From Streptomyces toyocaensis (GTDB taxonomy: Bacteria > Actinomycetota > Actinomycetes > Streptomycetales > Streptomycetaceae), in NCBI RefSeq assembly GCF_000725125.1, contig NZ_JFCB01000002.1, positions 248,001 to 312,000 on the forward strand: a stretch of 64,000 bases of DNA. Reading direction: 5' to 3'. Below the pieces are notes generated by a model. It did no database searches, was not told the DNA's origin, and worked only from the letters and a program-made list of their open reading frames with translations. The stretch's first letter is position 1. Every line of letters starts with the position of its first letter. This document shows, piece by piece, positions 34,313 through 42,048 of the stretch. The position numbers and the translations under genes were made by a program.

Positions 34313-34412
34313 GTTACAGATCGGGCACTCCAGAGGGAATATGTACGACCGGATGCGCTCACGCCAACGTAACGTGAGATACATCTAGTCAGAACCAGAG
34401 GCTTTCTGTAAC
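34313..34412. promoter_or_regulatory. Inverted half-sites between tetR and the ABC operon
   Basis: GTTACAGA (34313-34320) and its complement TCTGTAAC (34405-34412) flank the divergent promoter region. A third related element AACGTAACGT lies near 34369-34378. They are candidate operators for the TetR protein or for a regulator of the ABC operon. Confidence 0.35.
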
Positions 34413-34472
34413 TTCCGGATCGTGGTCGGCGGCCCCTCCGCCGGCCAAGACTCCCGAGAGGTCCGATCCGCC

Positions 34473-35420
34473 ATGAACGCTCGCACGGCCCGCCCCCTGG
34501 CGGCCGCCACCGTAGTGACCACCGCCCTTGCCGCGCTCACTGCCTGCTCCGGTGGTGACGACTCCGCACCTGCGGCGAGCGGCAGCGTCTCCGTCGCCGG
34601 CGTCACGATCGAGAAGGATCCCGCACTGCACGCCGCGCTGCCCGAGGAGATCAGGGACGCGGGCACCGTCAAGGTCGCCACCGACGTGCCGTATCCGCCC
34701 TTCGAGATGTACATGAAGGAGGGCGGGAGCGAGCTGACGGGCCTCGACTACGACCTCGGCCAGGCCCTGGGCGCCAAGCTGGGCGTGCGGTTCACCTTCG
34801 CCCCGCAGAAGTTCGACGGGATCGTCCCGGCCATCCAGGCCGGCAAGTTCCACGCGGCGATGTCGGCCATCACCGACAACAAGGAACGGCAGAAGGTCGT
34901 CGACTTCGTCGACTACTCGCAGTCCGGCTCCGGCATCCTCGTCGCCGAGGGCAACCCCGGGAAGATCGCCACCCTGGACGACCTGTGCGGGAACAAGGTG
35001 GCCGTGCAGACCGCCACCAACCAGCTCGACCTGCTCAAGAGCCACCAGGCCGAGTGCGCGAAGGCGGGCGGCAGCAAGATCGACATCCAGACCTTCCCCA
35101 AGGACTCCGACGCCCAACTCGCCCTGCGCTCCGGCAAGGTCGTCGCCCAGGTGCTGACCAAGCCGGCCGCCGGATGGACCGCCAAGACCGCCGACGACGG
35201 CAAGACCTTCGACCTCGTCGAGGACCCCGCCGCCCCCGGCGGTTACCACGCCTCGCCCAACGGCATCGCCGTCAGCAAGGACCTGCCGGAACTGACCGAT
35301 GCCATCCAGAAGGCCCTCCAGTCCCTCATCGACGACGGCACCGCCACCAGGATCTTCGAGAAGTACGGTGTCGCCTCCATCGCCGTGAAGGAAGCCACCA
35401 GGAACGCGGCGGTCGACTGA
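34473..35420 (+). CDS. Polar amino acid ABC transporter substrate-binding lipoprotein (315 aa)
   Basis: A lipoprotein signal ([16 protein letters not shown], lipobox LTAC) leads to a PBPb/SBP_bac_3 domain: [60 protein letters not shown], and later [20 protein letters not shown]. It binds a polar amino acid or small peptide outside the membrane and delivers it to the permease that follows two bases after the stop. GAGAGGTCC lies about ten bases before ATG 34473. Ligand identity is not evident. Confidence 0.93.
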   Translation: MNARTARPLAAATVVTTALAALTACSGGDDSAPAASGSVSVAGVTIEKDPALHAALPEEIRDAGTVKVATDVPYPPFEMYMKEGGSELTGLDYDLGQALGAKLGVRFTFAPQKFDGIVPAIQAGKFHAAMSAITDNKERQKVVDFVDYSQSGSGILVAEGNPGKIATLDDLCGNKVAVQTATNQLDLLKSHQAECAKAGGSKIDIQTFPKDSDAQLALRSGKVVAQVLTKPAAGWTAKTADDGKTFDLVEDPAAPGGYHASPNGIAVSKDLPELTDAIQKALQSLIDDGTATRIFEKYGVASIAVKEATRNAAVD

Positions 35421-35422
35421 TC

Positions 35423-36400
35423 ATGGTCGAGCTGAAGACACCCCGGGACACCGCCGCGCCCGCCCACGGTCACGCGGCGGACGACCTCGTCGTCGTGCCG
35501 GTACGCCACCACGGCCGCTGGGTGGCCGCCGCGGCGGCCTTCACCGCCCTGGCGGGGCTGCTCGGATCGCTGGCCCGGAACGACAACCTGCGCTGGGACA
35601 TCGTCGGCGAGTACCTCTTCGCCGACCTCGTCTTCGACGGCCTGTTCACCACCCTGTGGCTGACCGCCGCCGCCATGGTCCTCGGACTCGCCCTGGGCAC
35701 GCTGATCGCGGTCATGCGGCTCTCCCCCAGCCCCGTCCTCCACGGGCTCGCCACCCTCTTCGTGTGGATCTTCCGCGGCACTCCGCTGCTCGTGCAGATC
35801 ATCTTCTGGGGGTACGCGGCCGCCCTCTACAAGTACGTGATGATCGGCATCCCGTTCACCGACATCACCTTCTTCCGGGCCGAGACGAACTCCCTGCTGA
35901 CCCCGGCCGTCGCGGCACTGCTCGCCCTCGGGCTCAACGAGGCCGCCTACGCCTCCGAGATCGTGCGCGCCGGTATCCAGTCGGTCGACACAGGACAGGC
36001 CGAGGCCGCGCACTCGCTGGGTATGCGTCCCGCGCTCACCATGCGCCGGATCGTGCTGCCCCAGGCGATGCGCGTCATCATCCCCCCGATGGGCAACGAG
36101 ACCATCAACATGCTGAAGATGACCGCCCTGGTGTCGGTCATCTCCGCCCACGACCTGATGTCCAACATCCAGGACGTGTACGCCCAGAACTACCAGGTCA
36201 TCCCCATGCTCGTCGTCGCGAGCCTGTGGTACCTCGCCCTGGTGACCCTGCTCGGCATCCCGCAGGCCTGGCTGGAGCGCCGCTACGGCCGCGGTACTTC
36301 CCGCGCCCAGCACGTCTCCCCTCTGCGGCGCCTGCTCGGCGGAGTCGCCCGGACCACGCGCAGGGGAAGCCGCGTCATGAACAAGGAGGCGGGCCGGTGA
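35423..36400 (+). CDS. Polar amino acid ABC transporter permease (325 aa)
   Basis: A HisM-type permease with five to six membrane helices after a soluble N-terminus. Signature regions are [36 protein letters not shown], and the EAA loop region [20 protein letters not shown] with [21 protein letters not shown] single permease gene suggests that it homodimerises. It starts 2 bases after the binding-protein stop and ends overlapping the ATPase gene by four bases (GTGA). Confidence 0.93.
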   Translation: MVELKTPRDTAAPAHGHAADDLVVVPVRHHGRWVAAAAAFTALAGLLGSLARNDNLRWDIVGEYLFADLVFDGLFTTLWLTAAAMVLGLALGTLIAVMRLSPSPVLHGLATLFVWIFRGTPLLVQIIFWGYAAALYKYVMIGIPFTDITFFRAETNSLLTPAVAALLALGLNEAAYASEIVRAGIQSVDTGQAEAAHSLGMRPALTMRRIVLPQAMRVIIPPMGNETINMLKMTALVSVISAHDLMSNIQDVYAQNYQVIPMLVVASLWYLALVTLLGIPQAWLERRYGRGTSRAQHVSPLRRLLGGVARTTRRGSRVMNKEAGR

Positions 36401-37185
36401 GCGCCCCCACGGAGCAGGCCGGGAGCGTGCCGATGGTGCACGCGAAAGGTGTGCGCAAGCACTACGGCAGGCTGGAGGTCCTCAGGGGCATCGACCTCAC
36501 CGTCCGGCGGGGCAGCGTGTGCTGCCTGCTCGGTCCGTCAGGCTCGGGCAAGTCCACCTTCCTGCGCTGCATCAACCACCTCGAGAGGGTCGACGGCGGC
36601 CGGCTCACCGTCGACGGCGAGCTCGTCGGTTACCGCCGGCACGGTGGCAAACTGCACGAACTGCGGGAACGGGAAGTGGCCGAGCGCCGCCGCGACATCG
36701 GCATGGTGTTCCAGCGTTTCAACCTCTTCCCGCACATGACGGCGCTGGAGAACGTCATCGAGGCACCCGTACGGGTCGCCGGGGTGGCCAGGGCACACGC
36801 CCGTGAGGAGGCGCGGCAGCTGCTGGAGAGAGTCGGCCTCGCCGACCGCGCCGGCCACTACCCCTCGCAGCTCTCCGGCGGCCAGCAGCAGCGGGTGGCC
36901 ATCGCCCGCGCCCTCGCGATGAAACCCAAGCTGATGCTGTTCGACGAGCCGACCTCGGCCCTCGACCCGGAACTCGTCGGTGACGTCCTCGACGTGATGC
37001 GGCAGTTGGCCGACGACGGGATGACGATGGTCGTCGTCACGCACGAGATCGGCTTCGCCCGTGAAGTGGGCGACACGGCGGTCTTCATGGACGAGGGCGT
37101 CATCGTCGAGGCCGGCGACCCACGGCAGGTCCTGGTCGACCCCGAACAGGAACGAACCCGCGCGTTCCTGTCGAAGGTCCTGTGA
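36397..37185 (+). CDS. Polar amino acid ABC transporter ATP-binding protein (262 aa)
   Basis: A GlnQ-like ATPase with Walker [22 protein letters not shown]-loop [20 protein letters not shown], signature [20 protein letters not shown], Walker [15 protein letters not shown] and the switch His in [10 protein letters not shown]. It powers the transporter formed with the two preceding proteins. GTG 36397 overlaps the permease stop, with GGAGG seven bases upstream. The stop overlaps the M20 peptidase start (GTGA), so all four are one operon. Confidence 0.95.
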   Translation: MSAPTEQAGSVPMVHAKGVRKHYGRLEVLRGIDLTVRRGSVCCLLGPSGSGKSTFLRCINHLERVDGGRLTVDGELVGYRRHGGKLHELREREVAERRRDIGMVFQRFNLFPHMTALENVIEAPVRVAGVARAHAREEARQLLERVGLADRAGHYPSQLSGGQQQRVAIARALAMKPKLMLFDEPTSALDPELVGDVLDVMRQLADDGMTMVVVTHEIGFAREVGDTAVFMDEGVIVEAGDPRQVLVDPEQERTRAFLSKVL

Positions 37186-38420
37186 GCGCCCCCTCCCGGA
37201 AGCGGCCCGGACCCCGTCCCGTCGACCTGCTCGGCCCGGCCCGCAGCCGTCTCCGGCGCTACCTGCACGACCTCGCCGACCTCGTGGCCACCGACTCCGG
37301 CTCGTACAGCCCCGACGGGGTCAACGCGGTCGCCGACTGGGTGCAGACGCGCCTGACGTCGCTCGGATTCGCCGTCGAACGGATCCGGCCGCCTGCCGCG
37401 GACGGCCCGCCCGTGGCCGCCCTCCGCACGGGCGACGTGCTGGTCGCCCGCAAGGCCGGCCGTCTCACCGAGGCGGACGGCGGGCGCAGGATCCTGCTCG
37501 CCGCCCATATGGACACCGTGTTCGAGGACGGGACCGCCGCCGAGCGGCCCTTCACCCTTGATGGCACGCGGGCCCACGGGCCCGGAGTCAGCGACGACAA
37601 GGGCGGGTTGCTGGCCGGTCTGACCGCGCTGGACCTGCTGCAGGAACAAGGGGAGTCCCCATACGCCGAGCTGGTGTTCCTGGCCACCCCGGACGAGGAG
37701 ATCGGGTCCCCGGTCAGCCGGCGGATCACCGAGGAGGTCGCCCGTGGCGTCGACCACGCCCTCGGCCTGGAGTGCGCGCGCGAGAACGGGGACCTGGTAC
37801 TCGCCCGCAAGGGCGTCGCGGACTTCCGGCTCACCGTCACCGGCCGCGCCGCCCATGCCGGTATCGAACCCGAGCGCGGCGCCAACGCGGCCCTCGCCGC
37901 GGCCCACCTCGTCGTGGCCCTGCAGGCCCTCAACGGGCGCTGGGACGGAGTCACCGTCAACGTCGGCGTCGTCCGGGCCGGCCACCGCCCCAACATCGTC
38001 TGCCCCGAGGCCGAACTCCGCCTGGAGGTACGCGCGCCCACCGCCACCGACGAGCGCAGGGCGAGGCGGGCCATCGAAGAGGCAGCCGCACGCCCCGCGG
38101 TGCCCGGCACCGCCGTGACCGTCGAACAACTCGACCACTGCCCGCCGATGGAGGCGACCGAGGCGTCACAGCGGATGTTCGCCGCGGCCCAGCGGGCGGC
38201 GGCCGCACTCGGATTCACCCTCGGGGCCACGGCCACCGGCGGCGTCGGTGACGCCAACCTGATCTCCGGCACGGGCGTTCCGGTCCTGGACGGCCTCGGT
38301 CCGGTCGGCGGCGCCGACCACAGCCCGCAGGAGTGGCTGGACACCACGACCGTGCCCCAGCGCGTCGCCCTGCTGGCCTCGCTGATCACCATCCTCGGTG
38401 ACGGCGGCAACGACGCATGA
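37182..38420 (+). CDS. M20/CPG2-like zinc peptidase in ABC operon (412 aa)
   Basis: A co-catalytic metallopeptidase of the ArgE/DapE/carboxypeptidase G2 group. Ligands are seen in [13 protein letters not shown] (His/Asp), [14 protein letters not shown] (bridging Asp), [14 protein letters not shown] (catalytic Glu, ligand Glu) and the final [13 protein letters not shown] (His). The dimerisation domain begins [20 protein letters not shown]. Overlap of its GTG start with the ATPase stop shows that it acts with the transporter, probably cleaving an imported acylated or glutamyl amino acid. A terminator follows at 38427. Confidence 0.93.
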   Translation: MSAPSRKRPGPRPVDLLGPARSRLRRYLHDLADLVATDSGSYSPDGVNAVADWVQTRLTSLGFAVERIRPPAADGPPVAALRTGDVLVARKAGRLTEADGGRRILLAAHMDTVFEDGTAAERPFTLDGTRAHGPGVSDDKGGLLAGLTALDLLQEQGESPYAELVFLATPDEEIGSPVSRRITEEVARGVDHALGLECARENGDLVLARKGVADFRLTVTGRAAHAGIEPERGANAALAAAHLVVALQALNGRWDGVTVNVGVVRAGHRPNIVCPEAELRLEVRAPTATDERRARRAIEEAAARPAVPGTAVTVEQLDHCPPMEATEASQRMFAAAQRAAAALGFTLGATATGGVGDANLISGTGVPVLDGLGPVGGADHSPQEWLDTTTVPQRVALLASLITILGDGGNDA

Positions 38421-38426
38421 TCCAGA

Positions 38427-38458
38427 GCCCTCGGCCGTGACACGCCCCGGCCGAGGGC
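38427..38458 (+). terminator. Terminator of the ABC-peptidase operon
   Basis: GCCCTCGGCCG (38427-38437) pairs perfectly with CGGCCGAGGGC (38448-38458), an 11-bp stem with a 10-base loop, starting 7 bases after the M20 stop. It marks the end of the four-gene operon. Confidence 0.7.
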
Positions 38459-38560
38459 CCTGCCCGCACCGACGTCCGACACCTCCCGAGGAGCACCCAT
38501 GCGCGAGCGTTCCCGCCCCCGCCGGCGCCACGTCCTCGCTCCCGACGCCGTCGGCGGTCC

Positions 38561-38589
38561 GGGACCGGCCGGCAGGTCCGGCCGGTCCC
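38561..38589 (+). terminator. Second strong hairpin, within an orphan ORF ahead of rpiR
   Basis: GGGACCGGCCGG (38561-38572) and CCGGCCGGTCCC (38578-38589) form a 12-bp perfect stem with loop CAGGT. It lies about 60 bases downstream of an ATG with a perfect ribosome binding site (GAGGAG, ATG 38499) and 61 bases before the RpiR start. It could be a terminator or leader structure for rpiR. Confidence 0.5.
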
Positions 38590-38650
38590 GGCCGCCCGCG
38601 CGGGCACTAGGCTCGGCACCGGCGCCCCGCAAGATCCGAAAGGAGCCCTC

Positions 38651-39517
38651 ATGGCCTCCGGCACTCTCGCCGACGACATCCGCCTCAAGCTGGGCACCCT
38701 CAGCCCCGCCGAGCGGAAGGTCGCGCGGGTGCTCCTGGCCGCCTACCCCGCCGCGGGCTTCGAGACCGTCGCCACGATCGCCGAACGCGCCGCCGTCAGC
38801 GGGCCCACGGTCCTGCGCTTCGTCGCCCGCCTCGGGTTCGGCGGGTTCCCCGAATTCCAGGCCGCCCTGCGCGCCGAACTCGACCAGCGCAACGCCTCGC
38901 CGCTCTCCCTGTACGAGGAGACGGGGGACGACACCACCGGCGACGACTCGGCTGCGGGCCTCATGGCCCGCAGCAGCAAACTGTTCACCACCGCCGTGGC
39001 CCGGACCCTGGCCGAAACCCCGCCGCACGACCTGGAACGGGCCATCACGCTGCTGTCCGACCGCAAGCGCCGGATCACCCTGGTCGGCGGCCGGTTCACG
39101 CACCTGCTCGCCCAGTACCTCGGCCTGCACCTGATGCAGTTGCGCGGCGACGTCCACATCCTGCCCGAACGCGACGTCGAACGGGCCGCCGCCCTGGCCC
39201 GGCTCGGCCGCCGGGACGTCCTCGTGGTCTTCGACTACCGCCGCTACGAGAGCGACAAGATGGCCCTCGCCCAGCTCGCGCAGGACCAGGGCGGCAAGGT
39301 CGTCGTGTTCACCGACACCTGGCTCTCACCCACCAGCGCGCACGCCGAGGTCGTCCTGCCCAGCCAGGTCACCACTCCCTCCCCGTACGACAGCCTCGTG
39401 CCCACCCTCGCCGTCATCGAGACCGTCGTCGCGGGCCTCATCACCGCGCTCGGCGACGAGGCCCACCAGCACATGAGGCGCACCGAGGACGTCTCCCGCC
39501 GTACCGGGCTGGTGTGA
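38651..39517 (+). CDS. MurR/RpiR-family regulator (288 aa)
   Basis: The N-terminal HTH_6 domain reads KLGTLSPAERKVARVLLAAY, TVATIAERAAVSGPTVLRFV, ARLGFGGFPEFQAALRAEL. The C-terminal SIS sugar-phosphate-like domain contains RITLVGGRFTHLLAQYLGLH and VLVVFDYRRYESDKMALAQL, KVVVFTDTWLSP. AAAGGAG precedes ATG 38651. It follows the transporter-peptidase operon in the same direction behind terminators, and is the natural candidate for its regulator. RpiR proteins next to M20 peptidases and amino acid ABC systems are common in actinobacteria. Confidence 0.92.
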   Translation: MASGTLADDIRLKLGTLSPAERKVARVLLAAYPAAGFETVATIAERAAVSGPTVLRFVARLGFGGFPEFQAALRAELDQRNASPLSLYEETGDDTTGDDSAAGLMARSSKLFTTAVARTLAETPPHDLERAITLLSDRKRRITLVGGRFTHLLAQYLGLHLMQLRGDVHILPERDVERAAALARLGRRDVLVVFDYRRYESDKMALAQLAQDQGGKVVVFTDTWLSPTSAHAEVVLPSQVTTPSPYDSLVPTLAVIETVVAGLITALGDEAHQHMRRTEDVSRRTGLV

Positions 39518-39570
39518 CCGGACCTCAGCAGCGCCGCCTCTGCGGCGAGGGAGCGCCGCCGGGCGCGGGG

Positions 39571-40029
39571 TCAGGGGCGGACGCCGTTGTGCTGCACGCC
39601 GGGCCCCACCTGTCCATGAACCGTGGCGACCGGACGGTTCCAGTGCTCGATCAACGGCACCGCGGCGGCAGCGAGGGCCGGGCGGCCGGATAAGTCGGTG
39701 ATGCCGAGCAGGCTGTCGGGCCGGCAGTGCCCGCACGCTTTCAGTCCCGCGGCGAGCAGGCGGCGGGCTTCCTCCCGGTCGACGGAGCGGCGCCGCCTGC
39801 CGGCCATGTGGCAGTCCCCGGCGTGCACCTGCAGGGGTGGGCGCTGGTCGCCGATGCCGAGTTCGACGATCCAATCCGGCGGTGCCGGCCGGTTGCGGCG
39901 CCCACGCTCCTGTTCGGCCTGCCGCCTGGTGAGGGCGGCGATCTTGGCGTCGATGCGCTGCAGCCACAGGGTGTGCCAGACCCGCAAGGTGTGCAGGCGG
40001 TCGAGGTCGGGCGGCAAGTCGTCGAACAT
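39571..40029 (-). CDS. DUF6233 family protein (152 aa)
   Basis: The protein matches the Streptomyces DUF6233 pattern: LPPDLDRLHTLRVWHTLWLQ, RIDAKIAALTRRQAEQERGR, PDWIVELGIGDQRPPLQVHA, GDCHMAGRRRRSVDREEARR and LKACGHCRPDSLLGI. Two CxxC-like pairs (GDC, CGHC) hint at metal binding. The family is restricted to Streptomyces and has no known function. ATG 40029 has no ribosome binding site, but TAGAAT lies seven bases before it, so a leaderless mRNA is likely. The in-frame extension to 40119 would run through the divergent promoter. Confidence 0.85.
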   Translation of the reverse strand: MFDDLPPDLDRLHTLRVWHTLWLQRIDAKIAALTRRQAEQERGRRNRPAPPDWIVELGIGDQRPPLQVHAGDCHMAGRRRRSVDREEARRLLAAGLKACGHCRPDSLLGITDLSGRPALAAAAVPLIEHWNRPVATVHGQVGPGVQHNGVRP

Positions 40030-40117
40030 ATTTTTGATTCTATGCCCATGATCCATCACTCGCGCACTCGCGTGTTCGATTTTTCGTTCGATAACGTGGG
40101 TGGTGGAGGTGGCTGTC
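40030..40117. promoter_or_regulatory. AT-rich divergent promoter region with GTTCGAT repeats
   Basis: In sharp contrast to its surroundings this 88-base region is AT-rich. On the minus strand TAGAAT is a good -10 directly ahead of the DUF6233 ATG. On the plus strand GTTCGAT occurs twice in tandem (about 40074-40080 and 40086-40092), followed by GATAAC. GAAC/GTTC half-sites resemble pieces of the actinobacterial LexA box but do not form a complete one. Confidence 0.5.
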
Positions 40118-41125
40118 ATGACCGCAGAGGCCCTACCGGCACGTGAGGTGCCGACGGTGATGCATGTGCGCTGTCCCGACCGGCTGCCGGAGCCGACCTA
40201 CCGGCGGGTGCTGGAAGAGCTCACCGAGCTGTCACCCGTGGTGCAGGCGTTGCCGCCCTCGGCGGCTCTGGTCGAGCTGAAGGGTGCCTTGCGCTACCAC
40301 GGCACGGACACCCTGCGGCTGGGAGAGATGCTGAGGGTCCGCACGGTCTCCCGGCTCGGTGTCGACGTCCGTGTCGGGATCGGCCCCACGGTCACGGTCG
40401 CGGCCACCGCGTCCGCCCAGGTGCCCGAGCCGGGCGGTGTCCTGGCCGTCACGCCCGGCCGGGCAGCCGACTGGCTCGCTCCGCTGCCGGTCCAGGCGCT
40501 GCACGGCATCGGCCCGCGCCAGGCCGAAGCCCTGCACGAGTACGGCGTCCACACCGTCGGCCTGCTCGCCGCCGTCTCCCCGGCAACCGTGCAGCGCCTG
40601 CTCGGAGGCCAGGCCGGCCGGACGGCCGCCGACAGGGCCCGCGGCGTCGACCCACGCCCCGTCGTGCCCCGCGCCCTGCCGGCCTCCGCGACCGTCCGCC
40701 GCACCTTCGACCGTCAGGCGATCGACGGCGCCGCGGTCCGCGCGGCCCTCCTCGACCTGGTCGTCCAGCTCGGGCGGCTGTTGCGCCGCCGAGGCCAGGC
40801 CGCCCGCGCCCTGACCCTCACCCTGCGCTTCGCCGGCGGCGCCGCCTGGGAGAAGACCCGCCGCCTGACCGAGCCGTCCGCGCACGACGACGATCTGCGC
40901 GCCCTTGCCTACCGGCTGATGGATGCCGCCGGCCTGCAGCGCGGGCGTCTCACCGGCCTGGTCCTGAAGGGCGAGGACCTCGCCGACGCCGATCAGGTCG
41001 CCCGGCAGATCAGCCTGGACAGCGCCCGCGAGGCCCGCCTGGTCGCCGAAGCGGCCATGGACCGCATCCGCGACAAGTTCGGACCCGACGTCATCGGCCC
41101 GGCCGCGACACGCCGTGCGTCGTGA
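40118..41125 (+). CDS. Y-family DNA polymerase-like protein lacking the catalytic N-terminus (335 aa)
   Basis: The middle and end fit the Y-family: a late-palm strand region (VDVRVGIGPTVTVAATASAQ), a helix-hairpin-helix (LPVQALHGIGPRQAEALHEY, GVHTVGLLAAVSPATVQRLL) and a little-finger domain (VRRTFDRQAIDGAAVRAALL, LTLTLRFAGG). The usual opening 'HxDMDAFFASVE' with the first metal Asp is missing, and the SxDE motif position reads PPSAALVELKGA, so catalysis is unlikely. GGAGG precedes ATG 40118. It diverges from the DUF6233 gene. Possible roles are as an accessory translesion factor or an ImuB-like adaptor; this is inference. Confidence 0.78.
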   Translation: MTAEALPAREVPTVMHVRCPDRLPEPTYRRVLEELTELSPVVQALPPSAALVELKGALRYHGTDTLRLGEMLRVRTVSRLGVDVRVGIGPTVTVAATASAQVPEPGGVLAVTPGRAADWLAPLPVQALHGIGPRQAEALHEYGVHTVGLLAAVSPATVQRLLGGQAGRTAADRARGVDPRPVVPRALPASATVRRTFDRQAIDGAAVRAALLDLVVQLGRLLRRRGQAARALTLTLRFAGGAAWEKTRRLTEPSAHDDDLRALAYRLMDAAGLQRGRLTGLVLKGEDLADADQVARQISLDSAREARLVAEAAMDRIRDKFGPDVIGPAATRRAS

Positions 41126-41200
41126 ACCCGGCGTCGCCATCCCGCGAGGAGGGGCCGTGCTTGTGTCACCTCGGCCGCCGGCAGGAAAGAGGCCGGTAGG

Positions 41201-41881
41201 GTGGCCGTTGTGGAAGCGGGGGCACACAGCGAGATGGTCGCGATCCCGTCGGGACAGGTGATGCTGTCGGACCGGCGGACGCAGAAGAGCTGGCCGGTCG
41301 AGGTCGAGCCGTTCGAGATGTCGGCGTGCCCGGTCACACAGTCCTGGTACGCGCGAGTCACCGGCCGACGGCCGGGTGGCGCCCCGGGGGAGAGGCTGCC
41401 GGTCGAGGGCGTTTCCTGGTGGGACGCGGTCGGGTTCTGCAATGCCTTGTCCCGGCGCGAAGGGCTGGCGCCCGCATATCACCTGAGCGGCGACGCCGAG
41501 ACGGCCGAATGGGACTTCTCCGCGGACGGGTACCGGTTGCCGACCGAGGCCGAATGGGAGCACGCCTGCCGTGCGGGTACCACCGGCCCGCGGTACGGCC
41601 GGCTCGACGACATCGCCTGGTACCGAGAGAATGCGGAGGGACGCCTCCACTCCGTCGGAGGCAGGCAGCCCAACGCGTGGGGCCTGTACGACATGCTGGG
41701 CAACGTGTGGGACTGGTGCTGGGACGTCTACGACGCCGAGGTGTACGGCACCTACCGGGTGCTCCGCGGTGGTGGATGGGCCGACGAGCACTGGAGCTGC
41801 CGGGCGTCGGTGAGGCGGCGCAGCCACCCGACCCTACGGATCGACGACGTGGGATTCCGCATCGCGCGCTCCACAGCCTGA
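41201..41881 (+). CDS. Formylglycine-generating enzyme (SUMF1/FGE-sulfatase) family protein (226 aa)
   Basis: The fold markers are all there: MVAIPSGQVMLSDRRTQKSW, VEPFEMSACPVTQSWYARV, PVEGVSWWDAVGFCNALSRR, YRLPTEAEWEHACRAG, NAWGLYDMLGNVWDWCWDVY and RVLRGGGWADEHWSCRASVR. FGEs oxidise a sulfatase cysteine; many shorter family members like this have other or unknown roles (EgtB-like, hercynine-related, or effector). The C-terminal catalytic Cys pair is not clearly conserved (WSCRASVRRR only). No sulfatase is nearby. Start GTG 41201 has AGAGG upstream; ATG 41234 is an alternative. Confidence 0.87.
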   Translation: MAVVEAGAHSEMVAIPSGQVMLSDRRTQKSWPVEVEPFEMSACPVTQSWYARVTGRRPGGAPGERLPVEGVSWWDAVGFCNALSRREGLAPAYHLSGDAETAEWDFSADGYRLPTEAEWEHACRAGTTGPRYGRLDDIAWYRENAEGRLHSVGGRQPNAWGLYDMLGNVWDWCWDVYDAEVYGTYRVLRGGGWADEHWSCRASVRRRSHPTLRIDDVGFRIARSTA

Positions 41882-42048
41882 CGCGCCCCGAGGGAGCCGA
41901 AGGAGACTCGGTCCGCCCGCTGCCGAACGCCTGCCGTCCGGGCACTGACGCCCGCGCGGCCGCCCGGGCAACCGATGTCATGTCCGGAAGGCTGCCCGCA
42001 CAGAAAACTCCCGTGCACCGTTTCGTACTACCCTGCGATCATTCCCGA

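Noticed and set aside
40030..40117. Complete LexA/SOS box between the DUF6233 and Y-family-like genes
   Set aside because: GAAC and GTTC half-sites exist, but none has the correct inverted spacing for the actinobacterial SOS box.
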